From Mycobacterium intermedium (lineage in GTDB: Bacteria; Actinomycetota; Actinomycetes; Mycobacteriales; Mycobacteriaceae), in contig NZ_MVHT01000026.1 of NCBI RefSeq assembly GCF_002086275.1, positions 1 to 64,000 of the forward strand: a stretch of DNA of 64,000 nucleotides, given 5' to 3'. How positions within the stretch are numbered: position 1 is the stretch's first letter; each line of letters begins with the position of its first letter. The notes beneath the pieces are model-generated. The model saw only the letters and a program-made list of their open reading frames with translations. It made no database searches and was not told where the DNA came from. A program made the position numbers and the translations under genes. Below, piece by piece: positions 53,497 to 62,418 of this stretch.

Positions 53497-55365
53497 GTGA
53501 CGCCACGCGAAACCCGCGCTGTTGAGGGATCGTCCCCTACTCAGGTTCGCAGCAGCATCGATGTTCCGCCCGACCTCGTCGTGGGTTTCCTGGGTTCGGC
53601 CGATGAGAATCTGCGGGCCCTGGAAAGTCTCTTGAATGCCAAACTGCACGTGCGCGGCAACACCGTCACCATGTCGGGTGAGCCGGCCGATGCGGCACTG
53701 GCCGAACGGGCGGTATCCGAACTGGTCGCGATCGTCAGCAGCGGCCAACAGTTGACCCCGGAGGCGGTGCGCCACAGCGTCGCCATGCTGGTCGGCGCCG
53801 GCAACGCGTCACCGGCCGAGGTGCTAACCCTCGACATCCTGTCGCGGCGGGGGAAGACGATCCGGCCGAAGACGCTCAACCAGAAGCACTACGTCGACGC
53901 GATCGACGCCAACACCATCGTGTTCGGGATCGGCCCAGCGGGCACCGGAAAGACCTATCTCGCCATGGCCAAAGCGGTGCACGCGTTGCAGACGAAGAAG
54001 GTCACCCGCATCATCTTGACCCGCCCGGCCGTGGAAGCCGGTGAGCGCCTTGGCTTTCTGCCGGGCACGTTGAGCGAGAAGATCGACCCGTACCTGCGGC
54101 CGTTGTATGACGCGCTTTACGACATGATGGATCCCGAGGTGATACCAAAACTGATGGCCGCCGGGGTCATTGAGGTCGCGCCCCTGGCCTACATGCGGGG
54201 CAGAGCCCAGCCGCTGCATGCGAAGGTGTTGACCCCCAATGGTTTCCGCCCCATCGGCGACCTGCGCGTCGGCGATTCGGTGATCGGTTCCGACGGGCGC
54301 CCCACGGCGGTGTTGGGCGTCTACCCGCAGGGCTACAAGGAGATCTATCGGGTCTTCACCCAAGACGGTTCGTCGACCCTTGCGTCCGGTGACCATCTTT
54401 GGTCGGTCTACCCGCTATCCGACCGAGCCGACGGTCAGGGCGGGACGCGCCGGTTGCGGGTGTTGCAGACGAAGGAGATGATCGGCAACCTCCAAGCCGC
54501 GCACGGACACCGTTACGAACTGCCGCTGTTGAGTGCACCGGTGAGCTTCGACCCACGGCCGGTGTCTGTCGACCCCTACGAGCTCGGGTCGGCGGCGGGC
54601 GGGTCCGCTACGGAGTTCGTCCCGGAGGACTATCTCTTCAATTCGCCTGACGTGCGGCTGGCCGTGCTGCAGGGCCTGCTCGATTCGCACGGCGGTGCGC
54701 TTTCCCGCGGGGATGCAACGCGCATTGAGTTCACGACGACATCCGACCGGTTGCGCGCCGACGTGATGTTCTTGGTGCAATCGCTCGGTGGTGTCGCCCA
54801 CGAACACCGTCGTTCGGACGCCGGCACCCTAGACATCCGTCTGCCCGAAGGAATTGTCCCGTTCCGGCACGTCGGCAAGGTTGCGGCCTACGACGCGACC
54901 GCAGGCGGGCGCCCGAGGCGCTTCGTCGATCGGATCGAATCCGCGGGCACCGAAGAGGCCGTGTGCATTCAGGTGGCGGCTGCGGACTCGCTGTATGTCA
55001 CCGAGGATTTCCTGCTCACTCACAACACGCTGAACGACGCGTTCATCGTCTTGGACGAGGCGCAGAACACCACGGCCGAGCAGATGAAGATGTTCCTGAC
55101 CCGGCTGGGCTTCGGGTCCAAGGTCGTCGTCACCGGCGATGTCACCCAGATCGACCTGCCCGGTGGCGCCCAATCGGGTCTGCGGGCGGCGGTCGACATC
55201 CTCGACGACATCGACGACATCCATATCGCCCAGCTGACCAGCGCCGATGTGGTGCGCCACCGCCTTGTCGGCGAGATCGTCGACGCCTACGCGCGGTACG
55301 AGGAAAACGGATCTGGCGTGAACCGGGCGGCGCGGCGCGCATCGGCTGCCCGCAGTCGTCGATGA
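53497..55365 (+). CDS. phoH: PhoH-family ATPase PhoH1 interrupted by an intein
   Basis: 622 codons from a GTG (VTPRETRAVEGSS); removal of the 274-residue intein leaves 348, near the 352 of Rv2368c. Extein: N-terminal KH-like part (20-110), Walker A GPAGTGKTY near 150, then EVAPLAYMRGR joined across the intein to TLNDAFIVLDEAQNTTAEQ (Walker B) and RLGFGSKVVVTGDVTQIDLPGG. PhoH is a cytoplasmic ATPase/RNA-helicase-like protein often found with YbeY. The intein splits the protein between Walker A and Walker B, so it is inactive until spliced. ybeY follows 18 bases later. Confidence 0.95.
   Translation: MTPRETRAVEGSSPTQVRSSIDVPPDLVVGFLGSADENLRALESLLNAKLHVRGNTVTMSGEPADAALAERAVSELVAIVSSGQQLTPEAVRHSVAMLVGAGNASPAEVLTLDILSRRGKTIRPKTLNQKHYVDAIDANTIVFGIGPAGTGKTYLAMAKAVHALQTKKVTRIILTRPAVEAGERLGFLPGTLSEKIDPYLRPLYDALYDMMDPEVIPKLMAAGVIEVAPLAYMRGRAQPLHAKVLTPNGFRPIGDLRVGDSVIGSDGRPTAVLGVYPQGYKEIYRVFTQDGSSTLASGDHLWSVYPLSDRADGQGGTRRLRVLQTKEMIGNLQAAHGHRYELPLLSAPVSFDPRPVSVDPYELGSAAGGSATEFVPEDYLFNSPDVRLAVLQGLLDSHGGALSRGDATRIEFTTTSDRLRADVMFLVQSLGGVAHEHRRSDAGTLDIRLPEGIVPFRHVGKVAAYDATAGGRPRRFVDRIESAGTEEAVCIQVAAADSLYVTEDFLLTHNTLNDAFIVLDEAQNTTAEQMKMFLTRLGFGSKVVVTGDVTQIDLPGGAQSGLRAAVDILDDIDDIHIAQLTSADVVRHRLVGEIVDAYARYEENGSGVNRAARRASAARSRR
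54205..55026 (+). mobile_element. Class 3 intein in PhoH (274 residues)
   Basis: Starts at A237 (AQPLHAKVLTPNGFRPIGDL) and ends at N510 (VTEDFLLTHN), followed by Thr. The first residue is Ala, not Cys/Ser, ruling out class 1. All three class 3 markers are visible: Trp302 in block B (SGDHLW), Cys490 in block F (AVCIQV) and Thr508 in block G (LTHN), so splicing should begin at the internal Cys. One LAGLIDADG-like motif, LQGLLDSHGG (391-400), has His398 in place of the catalytic acid. With the short length this suggests a decayed homing endonuclease. Junctions restore a perfect PhoH sequence. Confidence 0.9.
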
Positions 55366-55383
55366 TGGTGCGGTGATCGTTCA

Positions 55384-55920
55384 ATGAGCATCGAAGTATC
55401 CAACGAGTCGGGCATCGACGTCTCCGAAGCCGAGCTGGTCAGCGTCGCGCGATTCGTCATCAACAAGATGGATGTCAACCCGGGCGCCGAGCTGTCGATG
55501 GTGCTGCTGGACACCGCCGCGATGGCCGACCTGCACATGCGCTGGATGGATCTGCCCGGTCCCACCGACGTCATGAGCTTCCCGATGGACGAGCTGGAGC
55601 CGGGTGGCCGTCCCGACGCACCCGAGCCGGGGCCCGCCATGCTCGGCGACATCGTGCTCTGCCCGGAATTCGCGGCCAAGCAGGCCGCGGCCGCGGGACA
55701 CAGTCTCGGTCACGAGCTGGCGCTGCTCACCGTTCACGGCGTGCTGCATTTGCTCGGGTATGACCACGGCGACCCGCAGGAGGAAAAGGAGATGTTCGCC
55801 CTGCAGGATCGGCTGCTGGAGGAATGGGTTGCCGACCAGGTCGAGGCCTACCATCAGGACCGGCAGAACGAGCGAGACCGTCGGCTCCTGGACAAGTCAA
55901 GGTATTTCGACCAACCGTGA
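55384..55920 (+). CDS. ybeY: Endoribonuclease YbeY
   Basis: 178 residues (Rv2367c: 182). Contains the zinc-binding H-x3-H-x5-H motif in [16 protein letters not shown] and the conserved [11 protein letters not shown]. Acts in 16S rRNA 3'-end maturation and ribosome quality control. Lies between phoH and the CBS-domain gene; the stop overlaps the next GTG start (GTGA). An acidic, basic-rich C-terminal tail ([19 protein letters not shown]) extends beyond the core. Confidence 0.95.
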   Translation: MSIEVSNESGIDVSEAELVSVARFVINKMDVNPGAELSMVLLDTAAMADLHMRWMDLPGPTDVMSFPMDELEPGGRPDAPEPGPAMLGDIVLCPEFAAKQAAAAGHSLGHELALLTVHGVLHLLGYDHGDPQEEKEMFALQDRLLEEWVADQVEAYHQDRQNERDRRLLDKSRYFDQP

Positions 55921-57212
55921 CCGGCCTTTCGCAGCTGCTCGGCGCGATCCTATTGATCGGTTTGGGCGGAATTTTCGCCGCGCTGGACGCTGCCATCAGT
56001 ACGGTTTCGTTGGCTCGGGTGCAGGAGATGGTGCGCGACGAGCGGCCCGGTGCCAGGGCGCTGCTCAAGGTCATGGAGGACCGGCCGCGCCACATCAACC
56101 TCGTGGTGCTGCTGCGCATCACTTGTGAGATCACCGCGACCGCGCTGCTGGTGGTCTTCTGTCGTCACCACTTGAGTGCGAACCTGGGCTTGGTCGTGGC
56201 GTCGGCCGTCATGGTGGTGATCAGCTTCGTGGTGATCGGTGTCGGTCCACGCACCCTCGGCCGGCAGCACGCCTATTCCATCGCTCTCGCGACAGCCCTT
56301 CCGCTGCAGGTGATTTCCTGGTTGTTGACGCCGATCAGCCGACTATTGGTGGTGTTGGGAAACGCGCTCACGCCCGGCCGCGGCTTCCGCAACGGGCCGT
56401 TCGCCTCCGAGATCGAGCTGCGCGAGGTGGTCGACCTGGCGCAGCAGCGCGGCGTCGTCGCCGCGGACGAGCGCCGCATGATCGAGTCCGTCTTCGAACT
56501 CGGCGACACCCCCGCGCGCGAGGTGATGGTGCCGCGTACCGAGATGGTGTGGATCGAGGGTGACAAAACGGCCGATCAAGCGATGACTCTGGCGGTACGC
56601 AGCGGACACTCCCGCATCCCGGTGATCGGCGAAAACGTCGACGACATCATCGGAGTGGTCTACCTGAAAGACCTTGTGCAGCAGACCATGGGTGCGTCGG
56701 ACGGTGGGCGCGACACCCCTGTGACGAAGGTGATGCGTCCCGCCGTATTCGTGCCGGACTCCAAGCCGCTCGATGCGCTGCTGCGCGAAATGCAGCGCGA
56801 TCGCAACCACATGGCGTTGCTGGTCGACGAATACGGTGCCATCGCCGGGCTGGTCAGCATTGAAGACGTGCTGGAGGAAATCGTCGGCGAGATCGCCGAC
56901 GAATATGACCAGGCGGAGACCGCGCCGATAGAAGACTTGGGGGACAACCGCTTCCGGGTATCCGCACGACTGCCGATCGAAGACGTGGGGGAGTTGTACG
57001 GCGTGGAATTCGACGAGGATCTCGACGTCGACACGGTGGGTGGCCTGCTCGCACTGGAACTGGGCCGGGTTCCGCTGCCCGGGTCGGAAGTGGTTTCCCA
57101 CGGCTTGCGGTTGTACGCCGAGGGTGGCCGCGATCATCGGGGCCGGGTACGCGTGGGCACCGTGCTGCTCAGCCGGGTGGAGACCGAAGGTGAGGGTGAG
57201 GACGATGACTGA
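55917..57212 (+). CDS. CNNM/CorC-type membrane protein with CBS domains (Rv2366c ortholog)
   Basis: 431 residues from the GTG at 55917 (435 in Rv2366c); coupled to ybeY by a 4-base overlap. N-terminal DUF21 domain with hydrophobic helices at about 5-25, 60-85, 88-110 and 120-145; two CBS repeats (about 205-330: [63 protein letters not shown]) and a CorC/HlyC C-terminal domain (345-425). The family is linked to Mg2+/Co2+ efflux and is often called hemolysin-like; transport has not been shown for this protein. It ends where the small frame at 57205 begins. Confidence 0.9.
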   Translation: MTGLSQLLGAILLIGLGGIFAALDAAISTVSLARVQEMVRDERPGARALLKVMEDRPRHINLVVLLRITCEITATALLVVFCRHHLSANLGLVVASAVMVVISFVVIGVGPRTLGRQHAYSIALATALPLQVISWLLTPISRLLVVLGNALTPGRGFRNGPFASEIELREVVDLAQQRGVVAADERRMIESVFELGDTPAREVMVPRTEMVWIEGDKTADQAMTLAVRSGHSRIPVIGENVDDIIGVVYLKDLVQQTMGASDGGRDTPVTKVMRPAVFVPDSKPLDALLREMQRDRNHMALLVDEYGAIAGLVSIEDVLEEIVGEIADEYDQAETAPIEDLGDNRFRVSARLPIEDVGELYGVEFDEDLDVDTVGGLLALELGRVPLPGSEVVSHGLRLYAEGGRDHRGRVRVGTVLLSRVETEGEGEDDD

Positions 57213-57321
57213 GACCGGCGGCGCCCACTGGCGCGAGAGTGCGCAAACTGACACTCCACACGGCGTGTCGCTGTACAAACACGCACGCTCGTCGGGGCGC
57301 GCTTCGGGGCACGCGGCATGA
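57205..57321 (+). pseudogene. 38-codon frame in the Rv2365c slot, probable gene remnant
   Basis: A frame of 38 codons ([16 protein letters not shown]) overlaps the upstream gene by 8 bases and the era start (ATGA), exactly the junctions expected of a full gene at this place. M. tuberculosis has a gene of about 113 codons here (Rv2365c). Nearly all of the frame from codon 10 on is the 60-bp repeat copy B, so the middle of the gene seems to have been lost or replaced by the element. It might still serve for translational coupling to era. A functional peptide is unlikely. Confidence 0.45.
57233..57292. repeat. 60-bp imperfect inverted repeat, copy B
   Basis: Reverse-complement relative of the element at 7004-7063 (47 of 60 identical). 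Ends GCGAGAGTGCGC and GCACGCTCGT are near-inverted repeats. It sits within the 38-codon frame between the CBS-domain gene and era. Confidence 0.7.
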
Positions 57322-58217
57322 CCGAATTTCGTTCCGGGTTCGTCTGTTTGGTGGGCCGACCGAACACCGGCAAGTCCACCCTGACCAACGCGCTGGTGGG
57401 CGCGAAGGTCGCGATCACCTCGATGCGGCCGCAGACCACCCGGCACACCATTCGAGGCATCGTGCACCGCAAGGATTTTCAGATCATTCTCGTCGACACG
57501 CCTGGGCTGCATCGTCCTCGCACACTGCTCGGTAAGCGCCTCAACGACTTGGTCCGCGACACCTACACCGAGGTCGACATCATCGGGCTGTGCATCCCTG
57601 CCGATGAGGCGATCGGGCCGGGGGACCGCTGGATCGTCGAGCAGATCAGCGCCGTGGCACCCAAGACCAAAGTCGTCGTCATCGTCACCAAGATCGACAA
57701 GGTGCCCAAGGACCGCGTCGCCGGCCAGCTCGTCGCGGTCAGCGAACTGGTGCCCGACGCCGCCGAAATCGTCCCGGTGTCAGCGGTGTCCGGCGAGCAG
57801 ATCGATGTGCTGATCGACGTCTTGGCCTCGCATTTACCCGTCGGGCCGGCCTATTACCCCGACGGTGAGCTGACCGACGAACCCGAGGAGGTTCTGATGG
57901 CTGAGCTCATCCGGGAGGCCGCTCTGGAGGGAGTGCGCGACGAACTGCCGCATTCCCTGGCGGTGGTGATCGAAGAGGTCAACCCGAGGGAGGGGCGCGA
58001 CGACCTGATCGACGTGCACGCCGTGCTCTACGTGGAACGGGACAGTCAGAAGGGCATCATCATCGGCAAAGGCGGGGCCCGGCTGCGCGAAGTGGGCAGC
58101 GCCGCGCGCAGGCAGATCGAAAAGCTGCTCGGCACCAAGATCTACCTCGATCTGCGCGTCAAGGTCGCCAAGAACTGGCAGCGCGATCCCAAACAGCTTG
58201 GCCGACTCGGGTTCTAG
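57318..58217 (+). CDS. era: GTPase Era
   Basis: 299 residues (Rv2364c: 300). GTPase domain with GRPNTGKST (G1), TTRHTIRG (G2), DTPGLHRPR (G3) and TKIDK (G4); C-terminal KH domain with GIIIGKGGARLREVGSAARRQIEKLLGTKIYLDLRVKV. Binds 16S rRNA and acts in 30S assembly, functionally near YbeY and RsmE. Start overlaps the preceding short frame. The end is followed by a 138-base gap before the hemerythrin-like gene. Confidence 0.97.
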   Translation: MTEFRSGFVCLVGRPNTGKSTLTNALVGAKVAITSMRPQTTRHTIRGIVHRKDFQIILVDTPGLHRPRTLLGKRLNDLVRDTYTEVDIIGLCIPADEAIGPGDRWIVEQISAVAPKTKVVVIVTKIDKVPKDRVAGQLVAVSELVPDAAEIVPVSAVSGEQIDVLIDVLASHLPVGPAYYPDGELTDEPEEVLMAELIREAALEGVRDELPHSLAVVIEEVNPREGRDDLIDVHAVLYVERDSQKGIIIGKGGARLREVGSAARRQIEKLLGTKIYLDLRVKVAKNWQRDPKQLGRLGF

Positions 58218-58355
58218 CCCGGGCTGTATCGCGGCCTGCTGTTCTGTTTCAACGCCTCTCGCTTGGGTACCACTCACCGAGCGTGGTGGCACACAGGCCT
58301 CGCGTTCGGCGCGCTTACACGCCTTTCATCGATACAGCCCAATCGAAAGAAGAAC

Positions 58356-58934
58356 ATGGATGCTTTAACGTTTCTCCGTCAGGACCACAAGAGTGTGCTG
58401 GGTTTGTTCGAGTCGCTCGACGGGGCACCCGCGGGTTCGGGTGCCGAGAGTAGCGGCCTGGAAACCACGGTGAACACCCTGATCATCTCCGAATCGCAGC
58501 ATGAGGCGATCGAGGAACAACACTTCTGGCCGGCCGTGCGGGACGCGCTCGGTGATGCACTCGTCGACAAGGCGATCGAGCAAGAGCAGGCCGGCAAGAA
58601 GGTGCTGCAGCGGCTGGAGGACAGCAAGCCCGGCGAGCCGGACTATCACGAAGCTCTTCAGGAGTTCATCAAGCTAGGTCGCGAGCACATCGCCTACGAA
58701 CAAGAAGTCGTATGGCCCGCCGTGGAATCCGCGATCAGCCGCGAGGACCTGGAAAAGATCGGTGCAAAGTTGGAAACCGCCAAGAAGATCGCGCCGACCC
58801 GGCCGCACCCGGGTACCCCGCCCAACCCCGCGGTGCTCAAGACCGTGGGGATGGGCGCAGCGATCGTCGACCACGTGCGGGACGCGTTCACCGGTCGCGG
58901 CGAGGACAATCCGCCCGATCCCCAGATCAAATAA
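58356..58934 (+). CDS. Hemerythrin HHE domain protein
   Basis: 192 residues from the ATG at 58356 (MDALTFLRQDHKSVLGLFES). HHE cation-binding four-helix bundle: His in QDHKSVLGLFE, ISESQHEAIEEQHFWPAV, DYHEALQEFIKLGREHIAYEQEVVWPAVE supply the iron ligands. A Pro-rich C-terminal tail follows (about 140-190), with TVGMGAAIVDHVRDAFTGRGEDNPPDPQ. Mycobacterial hemerythrin-like proteins take part in oxidative or nitrosative stress response. It converges with the manganese catalase gene across a hairpin. Absent between era and amiA2 in M. tuberculosis. Confidence 0.87.
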   Translation: MDALTFLRQDHKSVLGLFESLDGAPAGSGAESSGLETTVNTLIISESQHEAIEEQHFWPAVRDALGDALVDKAIEQEQAGKKVLQRLEDSKPGEPDYHEALQEFIKLGREHIAYEQEVVWPAVESAISREDLEKIGAKLETAKKIAPTRPHPGTPPNPAVLKTVGMGAAIVDHVRDAFTGRGEDNPPDPQIK

Positions 58935-58943
58935 GGGAATTCC

Positions 58944-58982
58944 GAAGGTCGGGCGTTGAAAAAGCATCAACGCCCGACCTTC
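58944..58982. terminator. Perfect 16-bp stem, bidirectional terminator-like hairpin
   Basis: GAAGGTCGGGCGTTGA and its exact complement TCAACGCCCGACCTTC are separated by a 7-base loop (AAAAGCA), between the convergent hemerythrin and catalase genes. No T-run follows on either side, as is common in mycobacteria. Confidence 0.8.
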
Positions 58983-59002
58983 GACTGTCGAATTACGTCG
59001 AA

Positions 59003-59899
59003 TTACGTTGTCGGGACGCGCTGTTCGTGGGTGAACGGCTTCTCGCCCTCGACGGCCGGTGAGCCCTCCGGGTTCTGCTCGGCACCGACATTGCGGCGCA
59101 CCGTGCTGCCAAGCCATTGCTGCTCAGGCTTTTCCACGTAATCCCACTCGATGCCCTCCGGCCACGGGCCTTGCCCCTCGTTCCAAGGCCCGCGGATCGA
59201 TTCGCCACCGCCGTTGGACATGTTGAAGGCCTTGTTGTGGAAGCGTGGATCAGACGGCAGCTGTCCCGGCGGGAAGTTGACCGGCAGTTCGTTGAGCGCG
59301 GCCGTGAACTGCTGATAGTGCGCGACTTCGCGCGTCATCAGGAACGTGAGGGTGTCCTGCACACCGGGATCGTCGGTGAACTGCTTGAGGTACTCGTAGA
59401 CGACCTTCGCCCGGGATTCGGCGGCCAAGTTGTTCCGCAGGTCCACGGTGGGATCGCCGTTCGCGTCGATGAAGGCGCCGGTCCAGTTGTTGCCGGCGGA
59501 GTCCTTGACGTCTGGGCCGCCACCGCTGAGCACGAGAAACATTGGGTTGACTGCAACTTGGTGAATCGCCTGCTGGCGACCGTCGCGGCTGGCTACTGCG
59601 GGCATCCAGTCACATACCTCGGTGGCTTGCTTGAGGTTGTCGTTGAGTCCGTCGAGCAGCATCGTGATCATGGACCCGACCATCTCGAGGTGACTCAGCT
59701 CCTCGGTGGCGATGTCCATGAACAGGTCATACATCTTGGGGTTCTTGTCCCGCAGCACGAAAGCCTGGGTGAAGTACTGCAGCGCCGCGGTGAGTTCACC
59801 GTTTGCGCCACCGAACTGCTCCATGAGCAGTGAGGCGAAGCGGGGGTCGGGTTCGGTGACGCGTACCTCGAATTGAAGTTCCTTGTTATGCACAAACAT
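59003..59899 (-). CDS. Manganese catalase
   Basis: 298 residues (MFVHNKELQFEVRVTEPDPR). Ferritin-like dinuclear Mn catalase: ligand groups in NGELTAALQYFTQ, ATEELSHLEMVG, NNLAAESRAKVVYEY and MTREVAHYQQFTAAL. Breaks down H2O2. A long C-terminal tail (SNGGGESIRGPWNEGQGPWPEG onward) is usual for the family. Together with the hemerythrin-like gene it forms a two-gene oxidative-stress island inserted between era and amiA2. The direct repeat TCGAATTACG at its 3' end spans its stop region. Confidence 0.92.
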   Translation of the reverse strand: MFVHNKELQFEVRVTEPDPRFASLLMEQFGGANGELTAALQYFTQAFVLRDKNPKMYDLFMDIATEELSHLEMVGSMITMLLDGLNDNLKQATEVCDWMPAVASRDGRQQAIHQVAVNPMFLVLSGGGPDVKDSAGNNWTGAFIDANGDPTVDLRNNLAAESRAKVVYEYLKQFTDDPGVQDTLTFLMTREVAHYQQFTAALNELPVNFPPGQLPSDPRFHNKAFNMSNGGGESIRGPWNEGQGPWPEGIEWDYVEKPEQQWLGSTVRRNVGAEQNPEGSPAVEGEKPFTHEQRVPTT

Positions 59900-60056
59900 T
59901 GCTATCTCCCTAAAAAATTGGGTTTGGGATGTAGGCTGCCCGAGCGGCGGGTACCCGCGGGATTTCGACCCAAACTGGGAGGCAACATTTTCCGGTCATA
60001 CGATCCCGTGGCGTCGCAGCCCTCGGCTGTCACGAAGGCGGCAGCGGGTTTACGAC

Positions 60057-61559
60057 TTATCGCTTTGGTGGCGTCGGCACGCTGTGGATCGGCGGGGTGC
60101 TGTTGCCGGTGTTCCACCACACCTTTGGCTGCTTGCTGGCCCAGCCACTGACGGCTTCCAGCTCGGCGGCCAGTGAGATCAACATGCCCTCGCTGTTGGC
60201 CGGACCCATCAGCTGCACGCCGATGGGCAGGCCGTCCGAAGTGAAGCCCGCGGGCACGTTGATCGACGGCCACCCCAACACGTTCCACGGCCAGGTCAGC
60301 GGGCACGCGGCGATCATCATGCGGTCGGTGCCAAGGCCGCTTAACCGATCGAAGGCGCGGGCCAACGGCGGTGGCTGCGCAGTCGTCGGCGCCAGCACCA
60401 CATCGACGATGTCGAAAATCGAACCCACCCGCTGCTGGGCGGCGGCTTCGTGACGGCGCGCGCTTCGCAGGATCGCCTGGCCGAGCACATGGCCCGTCCG
60501 CAGGTTGGCCAACGTCCGGGGATCCCAGATGACGCCGTCGCCCAACCGCTCCTCCCACTCGCGTAGCCCCGCCGTGGACCGGGCCAGAAAGTCCCACGAC
60601 AACCGCAGGCCGTAGTCCGGGTTGCCCCGCACGACGGTGTGGCCGAGCATCTCGAGTTGTTCACCCACCCGCTGGGTCGCGGCCAGTATCTCGGGATGCA
60701 ATTTGGCCCGGAAGAAGGTGTAGGGGAACCGCGTCGACAACGCGATCTTCAAGGAACCGGGCGCCAGGCTGACGTAGTCGGAGGCGGTGAGCGGGGGTGG
60801 CTTGTGCCGGTCGCCCTCCACGTTGCCGGATGCCGCATCGAGCACGAGCGCCGCGTCGGCAACGGTCCGGGCCAGCACACCGTTGACCGTGATGCCATTG
60901 AACGCCTCGGGCAACGGCCAGGTGGAGATCCGTCCGCGTTGCGGCTTGATGCCGACCAGGTGGGTCCACGCCGCCGGGATCCGGATGCTTCCGGCGCCGT
61001 CGGAGCCGATTGCGGCGGTGACCAACCCCGCGGCCACCGCAGCCGCGCTCCCGCCCGACGAGCCACCCGGCGTGTGCCGGCGTGACCACGGGTTTCGGGT
61101 GTGTCCGAACGCCGGCCCGCTGGTGAACGGCCATTGGCCCAGTTCGCAGGTGTTGGTCTTGCCCACGATCACGGCGCCGGCCGCCTTGAGTCGTCGAACC
61201 ACCTCGGAATCGACGGTTGCGGGGCGCACATACCCCTCCGTACCGAAGGCGGTCGGCACCCCAGCAACGTCGACGTCGTCCTTGACCGCGATCGGGATGC
61301 CCAGCAGCGGCGCCGTGTCGCCGGCGGCTCGGCGGCGGTCGGCCGCCGCGGCGTCGGCCAGCGCCGACTCGGTGAGAACCACCCGGAAGGCGTTCAACGT
61401 CGACTGGCTCACATCGATCGCGTGCAGGGAACGGCGGACCAGCTCGACCGAGGTGACCTTGCGGGTTGCCAGCTGATACAGCAGGTCGGTCAGCGTGGGC
61501 AGGCGTCGGTTGTCGGAGCCAGAAATGACCCCGGAATCCGTCCCGGAAGCGCTAACCAC
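60057..61559 (-). CDS. amiA2: Amidase AmiA2
   Basis: About 500 residues from the GTG at 61559 (VVSASGTDSGVISGSDNRRLPTLTDL); Rv2363 has 484. The open frame extends to 61691 but the extension overlaps the recO start and is not conserved. Amidase-signature enzyme: Lys in GIPIAVKDDVDVAG, Ser in HTPGGSSGGSAAAVAAG and SDGAGSIRIPA form the Ser-cisSer-Lys triad. Hydrolyses amides; natural substrate unknown. Divergent from recO with only about 60 bases between starts. A C-terminal extension (NTGNSTPPIHSVPTPPKR) goes beyond the M. tuberculosis protein. Confidence 0.9.
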   Translation of the reverse strand: MVSASGTDSGVISGSDNRRLPTLTDLLYQLATRKVTSVELVRRSLHAIDVSQSTLNAFRVVLTESALADAAAADRRRAAGDTAPLLGIPIAVKDDVDVAGVPTAFGTEGYVRPATVDSEVVRRLKAAGAVIVGKTNTCELGQWPFTSGPAFGHTRNPWSRRHTPGGSSGGSAAAVAAGLVTAAIGSDGAGSIRIPAAWTHLVGIKPQRGRISTWPLPEAFNGITVNGVLARTVADAALVLDAASGNVEGDRHKPPPLTASDYVSLAPGSLKIALSTRFPYTFFRAKLHPEILAATQRVGEQLEMLGHTVVRGNPDYGLRLSWDFLARSTAGLREWEERLGDGVIWDPRTLANLRTGHVLGQAILRSARRHEAAAQQRVGSIFDIVDVVLAPTTAQPPPLARAFDRLSGLGTDRMMIAACPLTWPWNVLGWPSINVPAGFTSDGLPIGVQLMGPANSEGMLISLAAELEAVSGWASKQPKVWWNTGNSTPPIHSVPTPPKR

Positions 61560-61620
61560 GGGGTACGAGACTATCGGCGCGGATGCTCGCATTGTCGCGG
61601 CGGGGTGCAAAACTAATGGG

Positions 61621-62418
61621 ATGCGGCTATATCGAGACCGGGCTGTTGTGCTGCGCCAGCACAAGCTCGGTGAAGCCGACCGGATCGTCACCTTATTGAC
61701 CCGCGATCACGGGCTGGTCCGTGCGGTGGCCAAGGGGGTGCGGCGTACCCGCAGCAAATTCGGCGCGCGCCTGGAACCGTTTGCCCACATCGAGGTGCAG
61801 CTGCATCCCGGCCGCAATCTCGACATCGTCACCCAGGTCGTTTCCATCGATGCGTTCGCCACCGACATCGTCAGCGATTACGGCCGCTACACCTGCGGCT
61901 GCGCGATGCTGGAAACCGCCGAACGCCTCGCGGGTGAGGAACGCGCACCCGCCCCGGCCCTGCACCGGCTCACGGTGGGCGCGCTGCGTGCGGTGGCGGA
62001 CGGGCGCCGGCCCCGGGACCTGCTGCTGGATGCCTACCTGCTGCGCGCGATGGGGATCACCGGCTGGGCTCCCGCGTTGACCGAGTGCGCTCGCTGTGCC
62101 ACGCCCGGCCCGCATCGGGCGTTTCACATCGCCGCCGGCGGCAGCGTCTGTGCGCACTGCCGGCCGGCCGGTTCGACCACGCCGCCCCTGGGGGTGCTGG
62201 ACCTGATGACGGCGCTGCACGACGGCGACTGGGAGGCCGCCGAGCAGGCACCGCAGTCCCACCGCAGTTATGTCAGCGGATTGGTGGCCGCACATCTGCA
62301 ATGGCACCTGGAACGGCAACTCAAGACCCTGCCGCTGGTAGAGCGGGTTCAACACGCTGATCGCACGGTTGCCGAGGCGCGCGCCGTGTTGATGGGCAAG
62401 AGAGGTGAGTGTGGCTAG
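61621..62418 (+). CDS. recO: DNA repair protein RecO
   Basis: 265 residues, the same as Rv2362c. N-terminal OB fold ([54 protein letters not shown]) and a C-terminal helical domain with a zinc site ([21 protein letters not shown]). Helps load RecA with RecR in the RecFOR pathway. Its end overlaps uppS by 8 bases. Confidence 0.96.
   Translation: MRLYRDRAVVLRQHKLGEADRIVTLLTRDHGLVRAVAKGVRRTRSKFGARLEPFAHIEVQLHPGRNLDIVTQVVSIDAFATDIVSDYGRYTCGCAMLETAERLAGEERAPAPALHRLTVGALRAVADGRRPRDLLLDAYLLRAMGITGWAPALTECARCATPGPHRAFHIAAGGSVCAHCRPAGSTTPPLGVLDLMTALHDGDWEAAEQAPQSHRSYVSGLVAAHLQWHLERQLKTLPLVERVQHADRTVAEARAVLMGKRGECG

Noticed and set aside
53179-53775. Open frame of about 198 codons on the minus strand in the rsmE-phoH gap
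   Set aside because: Most of it is antisense to phoH and the sequence has no recognisable domain or start site.
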